Source: Corynebacterium sp. HS2168-gen11
GTDB taxonomy: Bacteria > Actinomycetota > Actinomycetes > Mycobacteriales > Mycobacteriaceae
DNA: 64,000 bases
Assembly (NCBI RefSeq): GCF_024834075.1
Contig: NZ_JANUXR010000002.1
Span: forward strand, 212,219 to 276,218
Reading direction: 5' to 3'
In this document: positions 1 through 9,091 of the stretch, one piece after another
Position numbering within the stretch: position 1 is the stretch's first letter
How the letters are laid out: each line of letters opens with the position of its first letter
The notes under the pieces: model-generated
Seen by the model: the letters and a program-made list of their open reading frames with translations, nothing else
What the model was told of the DNA's origin: nothing
Databases searched by the model: none
Position numbers and translations under genes: made by a program

Positions 1-625
1 CACTGCACTGTTGACGAGTCCAAGTCGAATGTTTTCTCCTCTGGTCTATCAACAAGATCGCGGTTTGCAGATTGAATCACTCGCAGCAACATTCTTGCTC
101 TACCGTGCACACACAACCGCACACGATCGTTATTCGATTACGTACGCAGCATCAAAAAGCTTTGAAATCACAGGCCCAGGTGTTGAATTTGCCTTGCAAA
201 TGACATCCATTGGCATGCTGCTGCTAGTAGCGGCTTGTTGTGTGTGGGCGCTAGCGATCTTTGTCAAAGGTGGTAGCCGTTTGCCGGATCCAAGCTATGT
301 CATACTCAGCATCGTGTTACTGCTGATTGTGGTGAATAAAGTTTTTTCCCCACAGTATATTATCTGGCTGGGACCTATTCTTGCCGTCATCTTGCTACGT
401 GCACCACAGCGGATAACATTGGGGCTCGCAATCGCAACACTCATGGTAGCTGGAATCAGCCAACTCATCTATCCGGTGTATTACGATGATCTACTCATCC
501 TAGGCGAGTCACAATCACCAGTAGTGATCCTGCTCGTCGTGCGCAATATCATCATTGTTGGCATGACTATTATCACTGTCATGAATGCATATCGAACGAC
601 TCGGGCGTATCTGCAACAACCATAA
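1..625 (+). CDS. GT87-type polyprenyl-phosphate glycosyltransferase, C-terminal part
   Basis: The reading frame is open to the left window edge, so this is the C-terminal part (about 207 residues) of a longer multi-spanning membrane protein. At least four hydrophobic segments are visible, and the stretch NKVFSPQYIIWLGP resembles the conserved loop of GT-C enzymes of the DUF2029/GT87 family, which in Corynebacteriales transfer mannose or arabinose from decaprenyl-phosphate donors to PIM, lipomannan or arabinogalactan. It converges on a leftward PIM operon with only 3 bases between stop codons. The exact substrate cannot be decided from this fragment; a mannosyltransferase role is an inference from neighbours. 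Confidence 0.75.
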   Translation, partial: TALLTSPSRMFSPLVYQQDRGLQIESLAATFLLYRAHTTAHDRYSITYAASKSFEITGPGVEFALQMTSIGMLLLVAACCVWALAIFVKGGSRLPDPSYVILSIVLLLIVVNKVFSPQYIIWLGPILAVILLRAPQRITLGLAIATLMVAGISQLIYPVYYDDLLILGESQSPVVILLVVRNIIIVGMTIITVMNAYRTTRAYLQQP

Positions 626-628
626 GCG

Positions 629-1084
629 CTAGATCGGAAGTTCAAAATACGGTGGCAACGCTGCAGTTCCACCTAATCGCAAGGCTTTGACCAACGGACG
701 AACCCGTAAGCTACGAGTGGTCGTCACCGCCTCATTATAAAATCGATGGGCTAGTTGAACGCGCGCTTCGGCGTCGACAAGCGCTGGCGGCAACGGTTGT
801 GGATAGTTACGAATACACTCGGCAACCTTGCGCTCTTGTATCGTTCGCTTTTCAAAACTGTCATAATGCAATGCCACCGCCTCAGTTTCATGCGCTAACC
901 CTGCAAACTGATCGGCATCTAAGGCCGCGAGCACTGCGACTCTTCGATCGAGCGCAAATTGCAGCGCAGCCAACAACGATTCAGTGCGAACATGCAGACG
1001 ATGCAGTCGCGTTGCAGTCGACGACGCCCACATAATTCCCGAAGTCAGCATCACTGCCACGAGCAATAACGAAAGTGTGGTCAC
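629..1084 (-). CDS. small membrane-anchored or secreted protein of the PIM operon
   Basis: A 151-residue protein with one hydrophobic N-terminal segment (about residues 3-20) followed by a soluble, Arg- and Ala-rich domain that looks mostly helical. The GTG start overlaps the TGA stop of pimB by four bases (GTGA), which indicates translational coupling and places it as the last gene of the leftward PIM operon. I do not recognise a domain. Its position suggests an accessory role in lipoglycan synthesis, but nothing in the sequence proves that. Confidence 0.75.
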   Translation of the reverse strand: MTTLSLLLVAVMLTSGIMWASSTATRLHRLHVRTESLLAALQFALDRRVAVLAALDADQFAGLAHETEAVALHYDSFEKRTIQERKVAECIRNYPQPLPPALVDAEARVQLAHRFYNEAVTTTRSLRVRPLVKALRLGGTAALPPYFELPI

Positions 1085-2211
1085 GGTTCCGCCTGTATTT
1101 TTGAGCCATCAATAACAATTCGGTACACACGCATAATATCCGTTGCGACCTTCTCCCAGTCGAAAACTGCAGCCCTAGCTAATCCATTTTGTTGCAATGC
1201 TTGACGACGCTTTGGATCGCCAATCAAGTCCACCAAAACACGCCGCAAATCATTGCTATTGCCATTTTCAAACAGCACCCCATTCGCAACAGTTTCATCA
1301 TTGCCAAGTACTGCTTGGAAAGCCTCTAAATCAGAAGCAATCACCGCAGTACCGGCTGCCATTGCTTCTACTAAAATAATGCCGAAAGATTCCCCGCCTG
1401 TATTCGGGGCAACATAAATATCACTGGCAGCCAGAATCCGAGCTTTTTCCGCGTCACTGACTTTCCCAACATATCGAACCCCTGGTTGTTCATGATGCTT
1501 GCCAGCACCAATCACTACCAGTTCGGCTGTATCTGCAAGGCCTTGGAAAGCTTCGAGTAAAATGCTTAAACCTTTTCGAGGTTCATCAAGCCTGCCAATA
1601 AAACAGATTTGTACTTTCTCCTGCGATATCTTGTGTTCTTTGCAATGCAATTCGTAGGCGCGTCGATAAGCATTCGTTGCCACACCATTCGGGATTAGCA
1701 CAGGATCGGTGCCGAGCTGTTGAACTTGCCAGCGTCGTGCTAATTCGCTCACAGCAATGCCTCCGCGAATTTTCTCTAAATATTTTCGCGTCACGATTAA
1801 CGCAAGACGCAACAGTATCGAACTACGCGCGGATGCATGATAGGTCGCCACGATTGGCCCTTGCGCCACCATTAAGGCTGCGAGCGAAAAACTTGGTGAG
1901 TTCGGCTCGTGAATATGTAGGACATCGAAGTTTCCGGCACGAATAAACTCACGAACGCGACGAAATACTCCACGGTGAAAACTCAATCGCGCAACTGAGC
2001 CGTTATACCGAAACGGCAGTGATCGTCCGCCTTTCACAACAAACGGTGGTACTTCGGTGTCAGGTGAACATGGGCCGATGACGGCAACTTCGTGGCCTTG
2101 ATGTTGATAAAACTGGGCAAGGTCAAGAATGTGAGCTTGTACTCCCCCTGGCTCATCAAAAGAATAAGGGCAGACAAACCCAATGCGAAGACGCTCAAGT
2201 TGTGTATCCAC
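1081..2211 (-). CDS. pimB: phosphatidylinositol mannoside mannosyltransferase (PimB-type GT4)
   Basis: A GT-B glycosyltransferase of about 376 residues. The N-terminal domain begins with LRIGFVCPYSFDEPGGVQAH, where GGVQ is the acceptor-side glycine loop, and the C-terminal domain has EPRKGL and the EX7E motif in ESFGIILVEAMAAG, which bind the nucleotide sugar. In Corynebacterium the enzyme at this position uses GDP-mannose to make the second PIM mannosylation and can also act on the glucuronosyl glycolipid. The frame is open further upstream, but the conserved N-terminus fits a GTG at 2211 with AAGGA a little upstream; this start leaves a 73-base gap after patA. It is the fourth gene of the HIT-pgsA-patA-pimB operon. 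Confidence 0.85.
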   Translation of the reverse strand: MDTQLERLRIGFVCPYSFDEPGGVQAHILDLAQFYQHQGHEVAVIGPCSPDTEVPPFVVKGGRSLPFRYNGSVARLSFHRGVFRRVREFIRAGNFDVLHIHEPNSPSFSLAALMVAQGPIVATYHASARSSILLRLALIVTRKYLEKIRGGIAVSELARRWQVQQLGTDPVLIPNGVATNAYRRAYELHCKEHKISQEKVQICFIGRLDEPRKGLSILLEAFQGLADTAELVVIGAGKHHEQPGVRYVGKVSDAEKARILAASDIYVAPNTGGESFGIILVEAMAAGTAVIASDLEAFQAVLGNDETVANGVLFENGNSNDLRRVLVDLIGDPKRRQALQQNGLARAAVFDWEKVATDIMRVYRIVIDGSKIQAEP

Positions 2212-2284
2212 GAAGTTCAATGATCCTTGGTTGTTGTGCTGTTTGTTAGCGATTATGCAGAAGTTGGGAACACTATGCAAACAG

Positions 2285-3193
2285 TCATGACTGTTTAGGC
2301 CCACGTGTAGGACGGTCTGCAATCCATAATGGTTGCAAGACATGCCAGTCAGTCGGATGCTGTGCGATATTGCGTTGCATGATCATTGCTTGTTGCTGAA
2401 GTGTTGCTTGGATAGTGGTCACTTCTAACGGTGCAGATACTTCCAATGCCCAGCCAGGGCTGCGGCTGGTGCCAGTAAACCAAGTATGTGCCACCAATAG
2501 CGTTGCACCGGTATCTTGAGCCAGTTTCACGGCACCGATTGGCATGGTCGTCGTCTCAGAAAAAAACTCCACTTCCATGCCTTTCCCAGTTAAATCGCGT
2601 TCGCCTAAAAGGCAGACAACTTCTCCGCGCTGTAAGGCTTCACGCAATTTTGGGAATGGGGAATGTCCGTGTTCATCTTTGTGAGGGTAAACTTTAAAGC
2701 CCAAGGAGGTCCGAAACTTTACAAAGGCATCAAAGATTCGGGTTGGTTCAAGGCGTTCGGCAACAGTTACAAACGAACCAATGCGCTGGGTAAGAAAATA
2801 ACCGGCCATATCCCAATTGCCGCTATGGGTTAAAACAATCACCACGCCATTGCCCTTGGCATAGGCGGTATCAAGATGTTCAAGTCCATGCGATTGTCGT
2901 TCAATACTTGTGTAGAGTGCAGGATCTTGAATCAGATTTTGTAAGCGAAATGCTTCTGCCCAGTACCGAGCATAACTGCGCATCGAGTCTTGTACGAGTT
3001 GACGCGTGACATGTTCTGGACCAACCACGCGTTGGAGGTTTTTCCGTAACTGTTCCATGCCTTTACCGGAATGGGAAACTCTATCGGCACCGAATTCAAA
3101 AATTCTCGTCACGACCGCATGTGGCAAGATTTTCAAAATTTTCCAACCAACGCTATAGCCCGTGGCAATCAGCTCTTGTCGAATATTCATCAT
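2285..3193 (-). CDS. patA: phosphatidylinositol mannoside acyltransferase
   Basis: A 302-residue member of the LpxL/HtrB lysophospholipid acyltransferase family. The catalytic HX4D motif is seen as HSGNWD (His123 and Asp128), followed by the acyl-acceptor block GERDLTGKGMEVEFF. In mycobacteria and corynebacteria this protein acylates the mannose of PIM on the inner face of the plasma membrane using acyl-CoA. It starts four bases after the pgsA stop, in line with one transcript. I kept the first of two adjacent ATG codons as start. Confidence 0.88.
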   Translation of the reverse strand: MMNIRQELIATGYSVGWKILKILPHAVVTRIFEFGADRVSHSGKGMEQLRKNLQRVVGPEHVTRQLVQDSMRSYARYWAEAFRLQNLIQDPALYTSIERQSHGLEHLDTAYAKGNGVVIVLTHSGNWDMAGYFLTQRIGSFVTVAERLEPTRIFDAFVKFRTSLGFKVYPHKDEHGHSPFPKLREALQRGEVVCLLGERDLTGKGMEVEFFSETTTMPIGAVKLAQDTGATLLVAHTWFTGTSRSPGWALEVSAPLEVTTIQATLQQQAMIMQRNIAQHPTDWHVLQPLWIADRPTRGPKQS

Positions 3194-3197
3194 CCAG

Positions 3198-3869
3198 TTA
3201 TGCTTTCAAATCTTTATGCCCGCGCATTTGCAAGATAGCTCCATCAGGCGCAGCAATCGGTTCTGCAGCACGGACGTCACGAGCTGCGATCCATAAACGC
3301 TGTACCACAGTAATAATTGATCCGACGGCCAAGATGATCAATGCGATCACCACTGCAGAGTCCACGCCGAAACCCTCCAGCCCGATCCCGCCTAACCCAA
3401 TAATCAGTCGCTCAGGACGTTCAATCAGGCCACCTTTCATGGCCAAACCGCTAGCTTCACCACGAGCTTTCACATAAGAAATCACCTGAGAGCTGACCAA
3501 AACGATAAAACCGCTAAGAATAACGCTGTGTGCAGCAGCTTGGGTGTAGATCAGCCACCATAATAATGCACTGAAAATAACGCCATCAGTAATACGATCG
3601 CAGCTCGCATCAAGCGTGGCACCAAATCGACTGCCGGAGCCTAGCATCCGTGCCATCGTCCCATCGACCATATCCAGCACGCTTAATACACCACAAAGCA
3701 GCGCTGCTTGCCATAAATACCCTTGCGGAATCAAAATGGCTGCGGCGGCAGATGTGAGCGTTGCACCTAAAATGGTGACCATATTTGGAGTCAGACCAAT
3801 GCGTAGCATCAGTTTGGCTAATGGTTCCATGACAATTGCGGCAGGTTTTCTACCCTTGACACTAAGCAC
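3198..3869 (-). CDS. pgsA: phosphatidylinositol phosphate synthase (CDP-alcohol phosphatidyltransferase)
   Basis: An integral membrane enzyme of 223 residues from the preferred start. The family signature D-x2-D-G-x2-A-R-x8-G-x3-D-x3-D is complete (Asp66, Asp69, Arg74, Gly83, Asp87, Asp91) and several hydrophobic helices follow. In actinobacteria it joins CDP-diacylglycerol with inositol-phosphate to make the precursor of phosphatidylinositol and PIMs. The frame extends upstream to 3905, but a GTG at 3869 overlaps the HIT stop by eight bases and has AGGA seven bases upstream, so I chose it. Its place between a HIT protein and patA is the conserved actinobacterial order. Confidence 0.88.
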   Translation of the reverse strand: MLSVKGRKPAAIVMEPLAKLMLRIGLTPNMVTILGATLTSAAAAILIPQGYLWQAALLCGVLSVLDMVDGTMARMLGSGSRFGATLDASCDRITDGVIFSALLWWLIYTQAAAHSVILSGFIVLVSSQVISYVKARGEASGLAMKGGLIERPERLIIGLGGIGLEGFGVDSAVVIALIILAVGSIITVVQRLWIAARDVRAAEPIAAPDGAILQMRGHKDLKA

Positions 3870-4443
3870 GAGCAATTCCTGGAAAATCTGGGTCTTGGGC
3901 AGCAAGTTCTTGCCACTTTGCGGCTAATAAACGACGCGTATCTTGGAGCAATTGTGGTAAAACTTTGGTGCCGTGAATCACGGTCATAAAGTTTGCATCG
4001 CCACTCCAGCGTGGAACGATATGCAGATGCAAGTGCTCCCCTACGCTACCACCAGCAGCTCTTCCTAAATTGAATCCAACATTGCAAGCATCTGGCTGGG
4101 AAACTTGCTTTAAGACTCGAATCGCAGCTTGTGCAAAAGCCATAAGCTCATGCGATTCTGCAAGAGTTAAATTCTCAAGTTCAGATTCTTGACGATATGG
4201 AATCACCATCATATGCCCGGCATTATACGGGTAAAGATTCAACACACAATAAACGTGTTCGCCGCGTGCAATGATTAAGGCTTCAGCGTCGTCAAGCTGT
4301 GGAAGGGTAATAAATGGGTTGCTGTGCTTTGAGGAGGCTTGTTTATCAGCACCTTTGGTCACAATATAATTCATGCGATACGGAGCCCATAACCGCAGTA
4401 AGCGATCGCTGACGCCCACGCCATTATCGTGATACGTTTCCAC
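3862..4443 (-). CDS. HIT-family nucleotide hydrolase/transferase
   Basis: A 193-residue HIT protein; the histidine triad is in HLHLHIVPRW near the C-terminus and the upstream half carries the family's VLNLYPYNAGHMMVIPYR block. The family hydrolyses or transfers nucleotides from dinucleoside polyphosphates; in this operon position it is usually annotated as AP4A-phosphorylase-like. The GTG at 4443 has AAAGGAG six bases upstream and gives the usual N-terminus (ETYHDNGVGVSDRLLRLWAP), so longer starts are rejected. It leads the PIM operon and overlaps pgsA. Confidence 0.85.
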   Translation of the reverse strand: METYHDNGVGVSDRLLRLWAPYRMNYIVTKGADKQASSKHSNPFITLPQLDDAEALIIARGEHVYCVLNLYPYNAGHMMVIPYRQESELENLTLAESHELMAFAQAAIRVLKQVSQPDACNVGFNLGRAAGGSVGEHLHLHIVPRWSGDANFMTVIHGTKVLPQLLQDTRRLLAAKWQELAAQDPDFPGIARA

Positions 4444-4518
4444 CACACACTCCTTTTCACACCCACGACCACAGGCAAGCGCCACAGATAGTCGAACTAG
4501 GCTTTGATTGTTCTCTTT

Positions 4519-4524
4519 ATTCTA
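4519..4524 (-). promoter_or_regulatory. candidate -10 element for the HIT-pgsA-patA-pimB operon
   Basis: On the minus strand the sequence TGGCTAGAAT gives an extended-type -10 hexamer TAGAAT about 75 bases upstream of the HIT start, downstream of the thrS terminator. No convincing -35 is seen, which is common for corynebacterial housekeeping promoters. Confidence 0.4.
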
Positions 4525-4595
4525 GCCAGAGGTCAAACGTTACGACCCAAGACATGCAGCGAGGATACAAAACCATTTTCTATGCTTACATGCAA

Positions 4596-4637
4596 AAGCC
4601 GTCTTGTACCTACCATTTTGTAGCTACAAGACGGCTT
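4596..4637 (-). terminator. intrinsic terminator after thrS
   Basis: Arms AAGCCGTCTTGTA and its exact complement (13 bp) enclose a loop of about 16 bases, 15 bases after the thrS stop; the minus-strand reading continues with TTTTGC. It separates thrS from the PIM operon. Confidence 0.8.
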
Positions 4638-4651
4638 GCCAGAACAGCGGA

Positions 4652-6718
4652 TTAGCCTAATGCAGCTTCCACATTTGCCTGGGTTGGTTGCTCATTCACT
4701 CGCGTTTGAATCCATTGTTGGATCAATGCAACAGCTTTGTCGACTGGTACACCGTTGACTTGGGTACCATCAAGGAAACGGAATGAGACTGCATTGGATT
4801 CCACATCACGTGCGCCGGCAAGGAGCATAAATGGCACCTTTGCTTGGGTGTGATTACGAATCTTCTTTTGCATACGATCATCAGAAGTATCAACATTGGC
4901 ACGAATATCGCAGGCACGCAGCTGATCGGTGATCTGCTCAAGATGCTCCGAGAAGGCTTCTGCCACTGGGATACCAACAACCTGGTATGGCGCCAACCAT
5001 GCTGGGAATGCACCCGCATAGTGTTCGACAAGCACGCCGAAGAAACGCTCGATAGAACCGAATAATGCACGGTGAATCATAATTGGGCGTTTCTTGGTGC
5101 CATCGGATGCGGTGTATTCCAAATCGAAGCGCTCTGGCAGGTTGAAATCGAGCTGTACTGTGGACATCTGCCAGGTACGACCAATTGCGTCACGTGCCTG
5201 AACCGAAATCTTTGGACCATAGAACGCAGCACCTGCTGGGTCTGGAACTAACTCAAGACCAGAAGCATCTGCAACTCGCTGCAAGATTGCAGTTGACTTT
5301 TCCCAAATTTCATCGGAGCCAACAAACTTCTTTGGATCCTTCGTGGAAAGCTCCAAGTAGAAATCATCCAGGCCGTAGTCACGCAGCAAGGAAATGATGA
5401 AGTCGAGAACTGACGTTAATTCTTTCTCGAGCTGATCCTCAGTACAGTAAATATGAGCATCGTCTTGGGTAAACCCACGTGCACGGGTCAAACCATGAAC
5501 CACACCGGACTTCTCATAACGGTATACAGTACCGAATTCAAACAAGCGCAGTGGCAGTTCACGATAGGAACGACCGCGTGATGCGAAAATGAGGTTGTGC
5601 ATCGGGCAGTTCATTGGCTTTGCATAGTAGTCTTGCGCAGGCTTGGTGACTTCGCCTGCCTCATTGACTTCACCGTCGAGCTGCATCGGTGGGAACATGC
5701 CATCGGCATAGAAATCGAGGTGACCGGACTTTTGGAACAGATCACCTTTCGTAATATGCGGAGTGTTCACGAAGGAGTAGCCAGCTGCAATGTGGCGACG
5801 ACGGGAGTGCTCTTCCATTTCCAAACGAATGATGCCACCATTGGGGTGGAATACTGGGAAACCAGAACCAATTTCATCTGGGAAAGAGAACAAGTCCAGC
5901 TCAGCACCGAGACGACGGTGATCGCGCTTTTCTGCTTCTTCCAGCTTATGCTGATATTCTTCCAGAGCTTCTGCGGATTCCCACGCAGTACCGTAAATAC
6001 GCTGCATGCCAGCCTTGGATTGATCACCACGCCAATACGCTGCTGAAGAACGAGTCAATGCAAATGCAGGAATGTACTTTGTCGTCGGAATATGTGGTCC
6101 ACGGCAAAGGTCGAACCATTCAACTTCACCAGTCCGAGGATTCAGGTTGTAGTAACCGGTGAGTTCACCAGCACCAACTTCGGTTGCCTCGTCAGAATTT
6201 GGATCGACAGAACCTTTATCGTGAATAAGCTCAAGCTTATATGGCTCATGTGCCAATGCAGCTGCAGCTTCTTCTTGGTCGGCATAAATGCGACGCTCAA
6301 ATTTCTGGCCCTGCTTAATGATTTTCTTCATTCGCTTTTCTAAGCGACGCAGGTCTTCTGGGGTAAATGGTTCTGCAACATCGAAATCATAGTAAAAACC
6401 GTTTTCGATGGCTGGACCAATACCAAGCTTGGTACCTGGGAATTCAGCTTGTACAGCTTGTGCTAATACGTGAGTTGCCGAGTGGCGAATCACAGCACGT
6501 CCAGCTTCTGTATTAGCCGGCACAGGGGTGACGTCGGTGTCTGTTTCTGGAACGAAGGACAAATCTTTCAGCTGACCTTCAGCGTCCATAATACAAACAA
6601 TTGCCTCAGGACCTTTATTTGGTAATTCGAGTTCGCGCATTGCCGCGCCCGCTGCCACACCGGCAGGTACCGTAAAAGGTTGATGTGGATTAACGGCAGC
6701 ATCAGTTAACTGTGCCAT
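4652..6718 (-). CDS. thrS: threonine-tRNA ligase
   Basis: A full-length class II synthetase of 688 residues: N-terminal TGS-like domain (about 1-75), the tRNA-SAD editing domain, the catalytic core and a C-terminal anticodon-binding domain. Class II motif 2 region [20 protein letters not shown] and motif 3 region [20 protein letters not shown] are visible, and PMNCPMHN holds the zinc cysteine. It charges tRNA-Thr in the cytosol. The ATG at 6718 has AAAGGAG upstream. It is followed by its own terminator and preceded by a leader with hairpins. Confidence 0.96.
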   Translation of the reverse strand: MAQLTDAAVNPHQPFTVPAGVAAGAAMRELELPNKGPEAIVCIMDAEGQLKDLSFVPETDTDVTPVPANTEAGRAVIRHSATHVLAQAVQAEFPGTKLGIGPAIENGFYYDFDVAEPFTPEDLRRLEKRMKKIIKQGQKFERRIYADQEEAAAALAHEPYKLELIHDKGSVDPNSDEATEVGAGELTGYYNLNPRTGEVEWFDLCRGPHIPTTKYIPAFALTRSSAAYWRGDQSKAGMQRIYGTAWESAEALEEYQHKLEEAEKRDHRRLGAELDLFSFPDEIGSGFPVFHPNGGIIRLEMEEHSRRRHIAAGYSFVNTPHITKGDLFQKSGHLDFYADGMFPPMQLDGEVNEAGEVTKPAQDYYAKPMNCPMHNLIFASRGRSYRELPLRLFEFGTVYRYEKSGVVHGLTRARGFTQDDAHIYCTEDQLEKELTSVLDFIISLLRDYGLDDFYLELSTKDPKKFVGSDEIWEKSTAILQRVADASGLELVPDPAGAAFYGPKISVQARDAIGRTWQMSTVQLDFNLPERFDLEYTASDGTKKRPIMIHRALFGSIERFFGVLVEHYAGAFPAWLAPYQVVGIPVAEAFSEHLEQITDQLRACDIRANVDTSDDRMQKKIRNHTQAKVPFMLLAGARDVESNAVSFRFLDGTQVNGVPVDKAVALIQQWIQTRVNEQPTQANVEAALG

Positions 6719-6894
6719 AGTTGAGTGCGCTCCTTTATGAGCTCAGGCATTCACGCGTCAGACCTGGACGCGAAATGCAACGTAAAGTATTGACGCCACC
6801 CACTGACACCGAAGCTAGCAGCAACAATGAGTCGTTGCTGGGAAAATATCACAGCTGCGTTGTGGGTAACATCATAATACTAGCCAAAACCCAC
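6719..6894 (-). promoter_or_regulatory. thrS promoter and leader with two hairpins
   Basis: Between the peroxidase stop and thrS the minus strand has a TATGAT hexamer (6871-6876), implying a 5' leader of roughly 145 bases. The leader contains a hairpin with arms AGCAAC/GTTGCT (around 6819-6838) and one with arms CGCGTC/GACGCG (6754-6772) placed shortly before the Shine-Dalgarno. The structures could mediate control of thrS, but I see no clear T-box core, so the mechanism is open. Confidence 0.4.
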
Positions 6895-8190
6895 CTAGGT
6901 TTCCAACAGCGCTTGTCCCCAATACAGATCTCGATTTTCACCGGTTGGATCTGTTCCAGGAGGAATCACGAATACAGCTGAACCAATATGCGTAATCCAT
7001 TCATTCATGCGGTCAGCGTCATTCAGCCGCTGCTGGATTGGAACAAACTGGCGAAGTGGATCTTGCTGGAAACATACGAACACTAAACCAGAATTTGATG
7101 ATTCTCCACTGCCAGGGACTGGCGGCAGATCATAGTTATAAGCGCGTCGACGAATCCTTTGTAATGGAAGATCACTTGGTGGCGCAGCAAGTGCCATGTG
7201 GCATCTCGGATCAATAATTGGTAAGCCGTATTCATCGCGAGCATGAAAATCTGCCACATCATGTTCTTCCTGGCCAGTCAGTGGCGCACCGTTTGACAGA
7301 TAGCGTCCCATTGCTAGCTCACGTGAGCTGCGATCAAGTGTTTCCCAGGTGTCGAGATGCATCTCGATACGTCGCACCACCATACAGCTTCCGCCATGTG
7401 CCCATTCTGGAGCATCGCTCAGTGGCGGTATCCAAACATAGGAATCATAATCATCATCGGTGGCTGGATTAATGGTGCCATCGATCTGACCAAAAAGATT
7501 ACGTGGTGTTTCATTGATTTTTTTAGCACCATAGGCATTCAAGAAGCCTTGTTGCATCCACACCACAGTTGCAAAATCAACTGCCGCACGTTGCATGTGC
7601 CTCGAAGCGAATGCAAGAGTGACAGGATCATCAGCACAAATCTGCAACACTACATCGGCTTCAGCCCACTGTGGATCAAGCTTGTCCTCGCTAAAGACTG
7701 GCAGTGGAGCCAACCACGATGGCCGCTGATCTCGACGATCAATAATATCAAACAGCCGTGGTCCAAACCCACAGGTAATCGTGAGGTTGGCAGGCTTCAT
7801 CGTCATTTCTGGCTCGAGGGAGCCTAAAGGATTTTGACCATTTGTTAGTCTGCGAGCATCTTCGGTCCATAATTTCAGCAATCGCCTGACCGATTCGCGA
7901 TCATTTCCAGCATGTAAATTAAATGCGAGGATGTTCAAATGCGCTTGGCCTGGTGTTGCGATTCCCGCTTGATGCGGCCCATCAAAGGCCACCAACGCAG
8001 TAGTCAGTGCCGGCTCAGATGCTTCGTGTAACTGCTGAGATTCTGCAGCTATTGGAGCATGTGGACTCTGGCATGCAGTCAATGCTGCGGATGCGCCAAC
8101 TGTGGATGCACCGAGTAAAAAAGTCCGCCGTGAAAGGTTAGGTCCGTGTGCATTCGATTCGAAATGCGGACACATCGGGACATCATTCAT
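6895..8190 (-). CDS. Tat-exported Dyp-type heme peroxidase (EfeB-like)
   Basis: A 431-residue deferrochelatase/peroxidase-family protein. A twin-arginine signal is seen in SRRTFLLGAS (about residues 21-30), followed by a hydrophobic stretch ending in LTAC, which could also serve as a lipobox. The Dyp signature GxxDG is present as GQIDG, and the C-terminal block FVCFQQDPLRQFVPIQ is typical. Such enzymes are loaded with heme in the cytosol, exported folded and oxidise substrates with peroxide or take iron from heme. It lies downstream of the copper genes PCuAC and copC on the same strand, but a hairpin-rich spacer separates them. Confidence 0.88.
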   Translation of the reverse strand: MNDVPMCPHFESNAHGPNLSRRTFLLGASTVGASAALTACQSPHAPIAAESQQLHEASEPALTTALVAFDGPHQAGIATPGQAHLNILAFNLHAGNDRESVRRLLKLWTEDARRLTNGQNPLGSLEPEMTMKPANLTITCGFGPRLFDIIDRRDQRPSWLAPLPVFSEDKLDPQWAEADVVLQICADDPVTLAFASRHMQRAAVDFATVVWMQQGFLNAYGAKKINETPRNLFGQIDGTINPATDDDYDSYVWIPPLSDAPEWAHGGSCMVVRRIEMHLDTWETLDRSSRELAMGRYLSNGAPLTGQEEHDVADFHARDEYGLPIIDPRCHMALAAPPSDLPLQRIRRRAYNYDLPPVPGSGESSNSGLVFVCFQQDPLRQFVPIQQRLNDADRMNEWITHIGSAVFVIPPGTDPTGENRDLYWGQALLET

Positions 8191-8227
8191 GATTCATCAC
8201 CACTGACTGCCATTGTTGTGTGTTGGA

Positions 8228-8265
8228 CAGTGCGCGTATGCGACATGGTTTACATACGCGCACTG
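8228..8265. repeat. 13-bp perfect inverted repeat upstream of the Dyp peroxidase
   Basis: Arms CAGTGCGCGTATG and its exact complement are separated by 12 bases. There is no T-run on either side, so it may be an operator or mRNA structure rather than a classical terminator. It lies about 38 bases upstream of the peroxidase start. Confidence 0.7.
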
Positions 8266-8328
8266 AATACAGTATGGGTATTGGGCTCAGGAATATTGCA
8301 TCAAACACTCAGTCCAAATACCCATAGA

Positions 8329-8348
8329 GGTATAGGTGTCACTATACC
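8329..8348 (-). terminator. hairpin after the PCuAC gene
   Basis: Arms GGTATAG/CTATACC with a 6-base loop lie 34 bases past the PCuAC stop. A wider inverted repeat (TATGGGTATT near 8272 with AATACCCATA near 8317) lies just beyond. Together they probably end or attenuate the copper-operon transcript. Confidence 0.45.
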
Positions 8349-8382
8349 TTAATTGACATGATAGTTACTTCTTATCACTGTC

Positions 8383-8994
8383 TTAGTGCTTGTGATCATG
8401 GCCATGCTTGTGGTCGTGGCCACCTGCATACTCTTCTTCACCAGCACCGATGGTGCGAGCTTCGATGTCACCGAAGTCGAGGGTACGACCGTCGCTGAGG
8501 TTCACCGTCAAATGAACAGATTCACCAGCTTGAATTGGGGTTTTGACACCAAGCAGCATGAAGTGCTCATGACCTGGCTCAAGCATGAAGTGCTCACCCG
8601 CTGGAACGGTCAAGCCGTTCTCTTTCATCTTCATCTTGCCATCCACGACTTCGTGGATTTCAAACTTTTCAGCATCCACATCTGTGGTGAAACCGGTGAT
8701 GGTGATGTCTTCATCAGTGTGATTGTGAATCAGACCAAAGATAGCGGTCATCTCTGCTTCTGGCTCCATTGCCTTGACGAAAGCATCGGTGAACATGATG
8801 CCTTCATGCATTGCATGATCATCCATCTTTTCCATCATTGCTGCGGTGGTCTCTTCGGTCATCGCTGGAGCTGCAGAAGTAGCGGTGTCCATTTTCATCA
8901 TGGAATCTTCTTCAGAGGTGGTGCAGGCAGTCAATGCAACTGCGGATACTGAGAAAACTGCGAGAGCTGTACGAATTTTACGAGACATAAACAT
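8383..8994 (-). CDS. periplasmic-type copper chaperone PCu(A)C lipoprotein
   Basis: A 203-residue lipoprotein: signal peptide with lipobox ALTAC, a Met-rich linker, then a PCuAC (DUF461) domain of about 120 residues with the copper-ligand region GHEHFMLLGVKTPIQAGE. The C-terminus is a histidine tail (GGHDHKHGHDHKH) that would add metal-binding capacity. The family carries Cu(I) to cytochrome oxidase assembly outside the membrane. The start at 8994 is preceded by AAAGGATC; longer readings lack a signal peptide. It lies about 97 bases downstream of copC on the same strand. Confidence 0.85.
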   Translation of the reverse strand: MFMSRKIRTALAVFSVSAVALTACTTSEEDSMMKMDTATSAAPAMTEETTAAMMEKMDDHAMHEGIMFTDAFVKAMEPEAEMTAIFGLIHNHTDEDITITGFTTDVDAEKFEIHEVVDGKMKMKENGLTVPAGEHFMLEPGHEHFMLLGVKTPIQAGESVHLTVNLSDGRTLDFGDIEARTIGAGEEEYAGGHDHKHGHDHKH

Positions 8995-9091
8995 AACGAG
9001 ATGATCCTTTAAATACTTGTAAGAATGTACATAGCGCGAATAACTAGACAAGCTTGAGGCATATGTACATGAAAAACTTTGATGGCGAAGA

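Noticed and set aside
5597..6046. 149-codon frame opposite thrS
   Set aside because: Antisense shadow of the thrS catalytic domain.
6719..6894. T-box riboswitch for thrS
   Set aside because: A GTGGGTGGCG stretch is present, but I cannot find a convincing T-box sequence and antiterminator.
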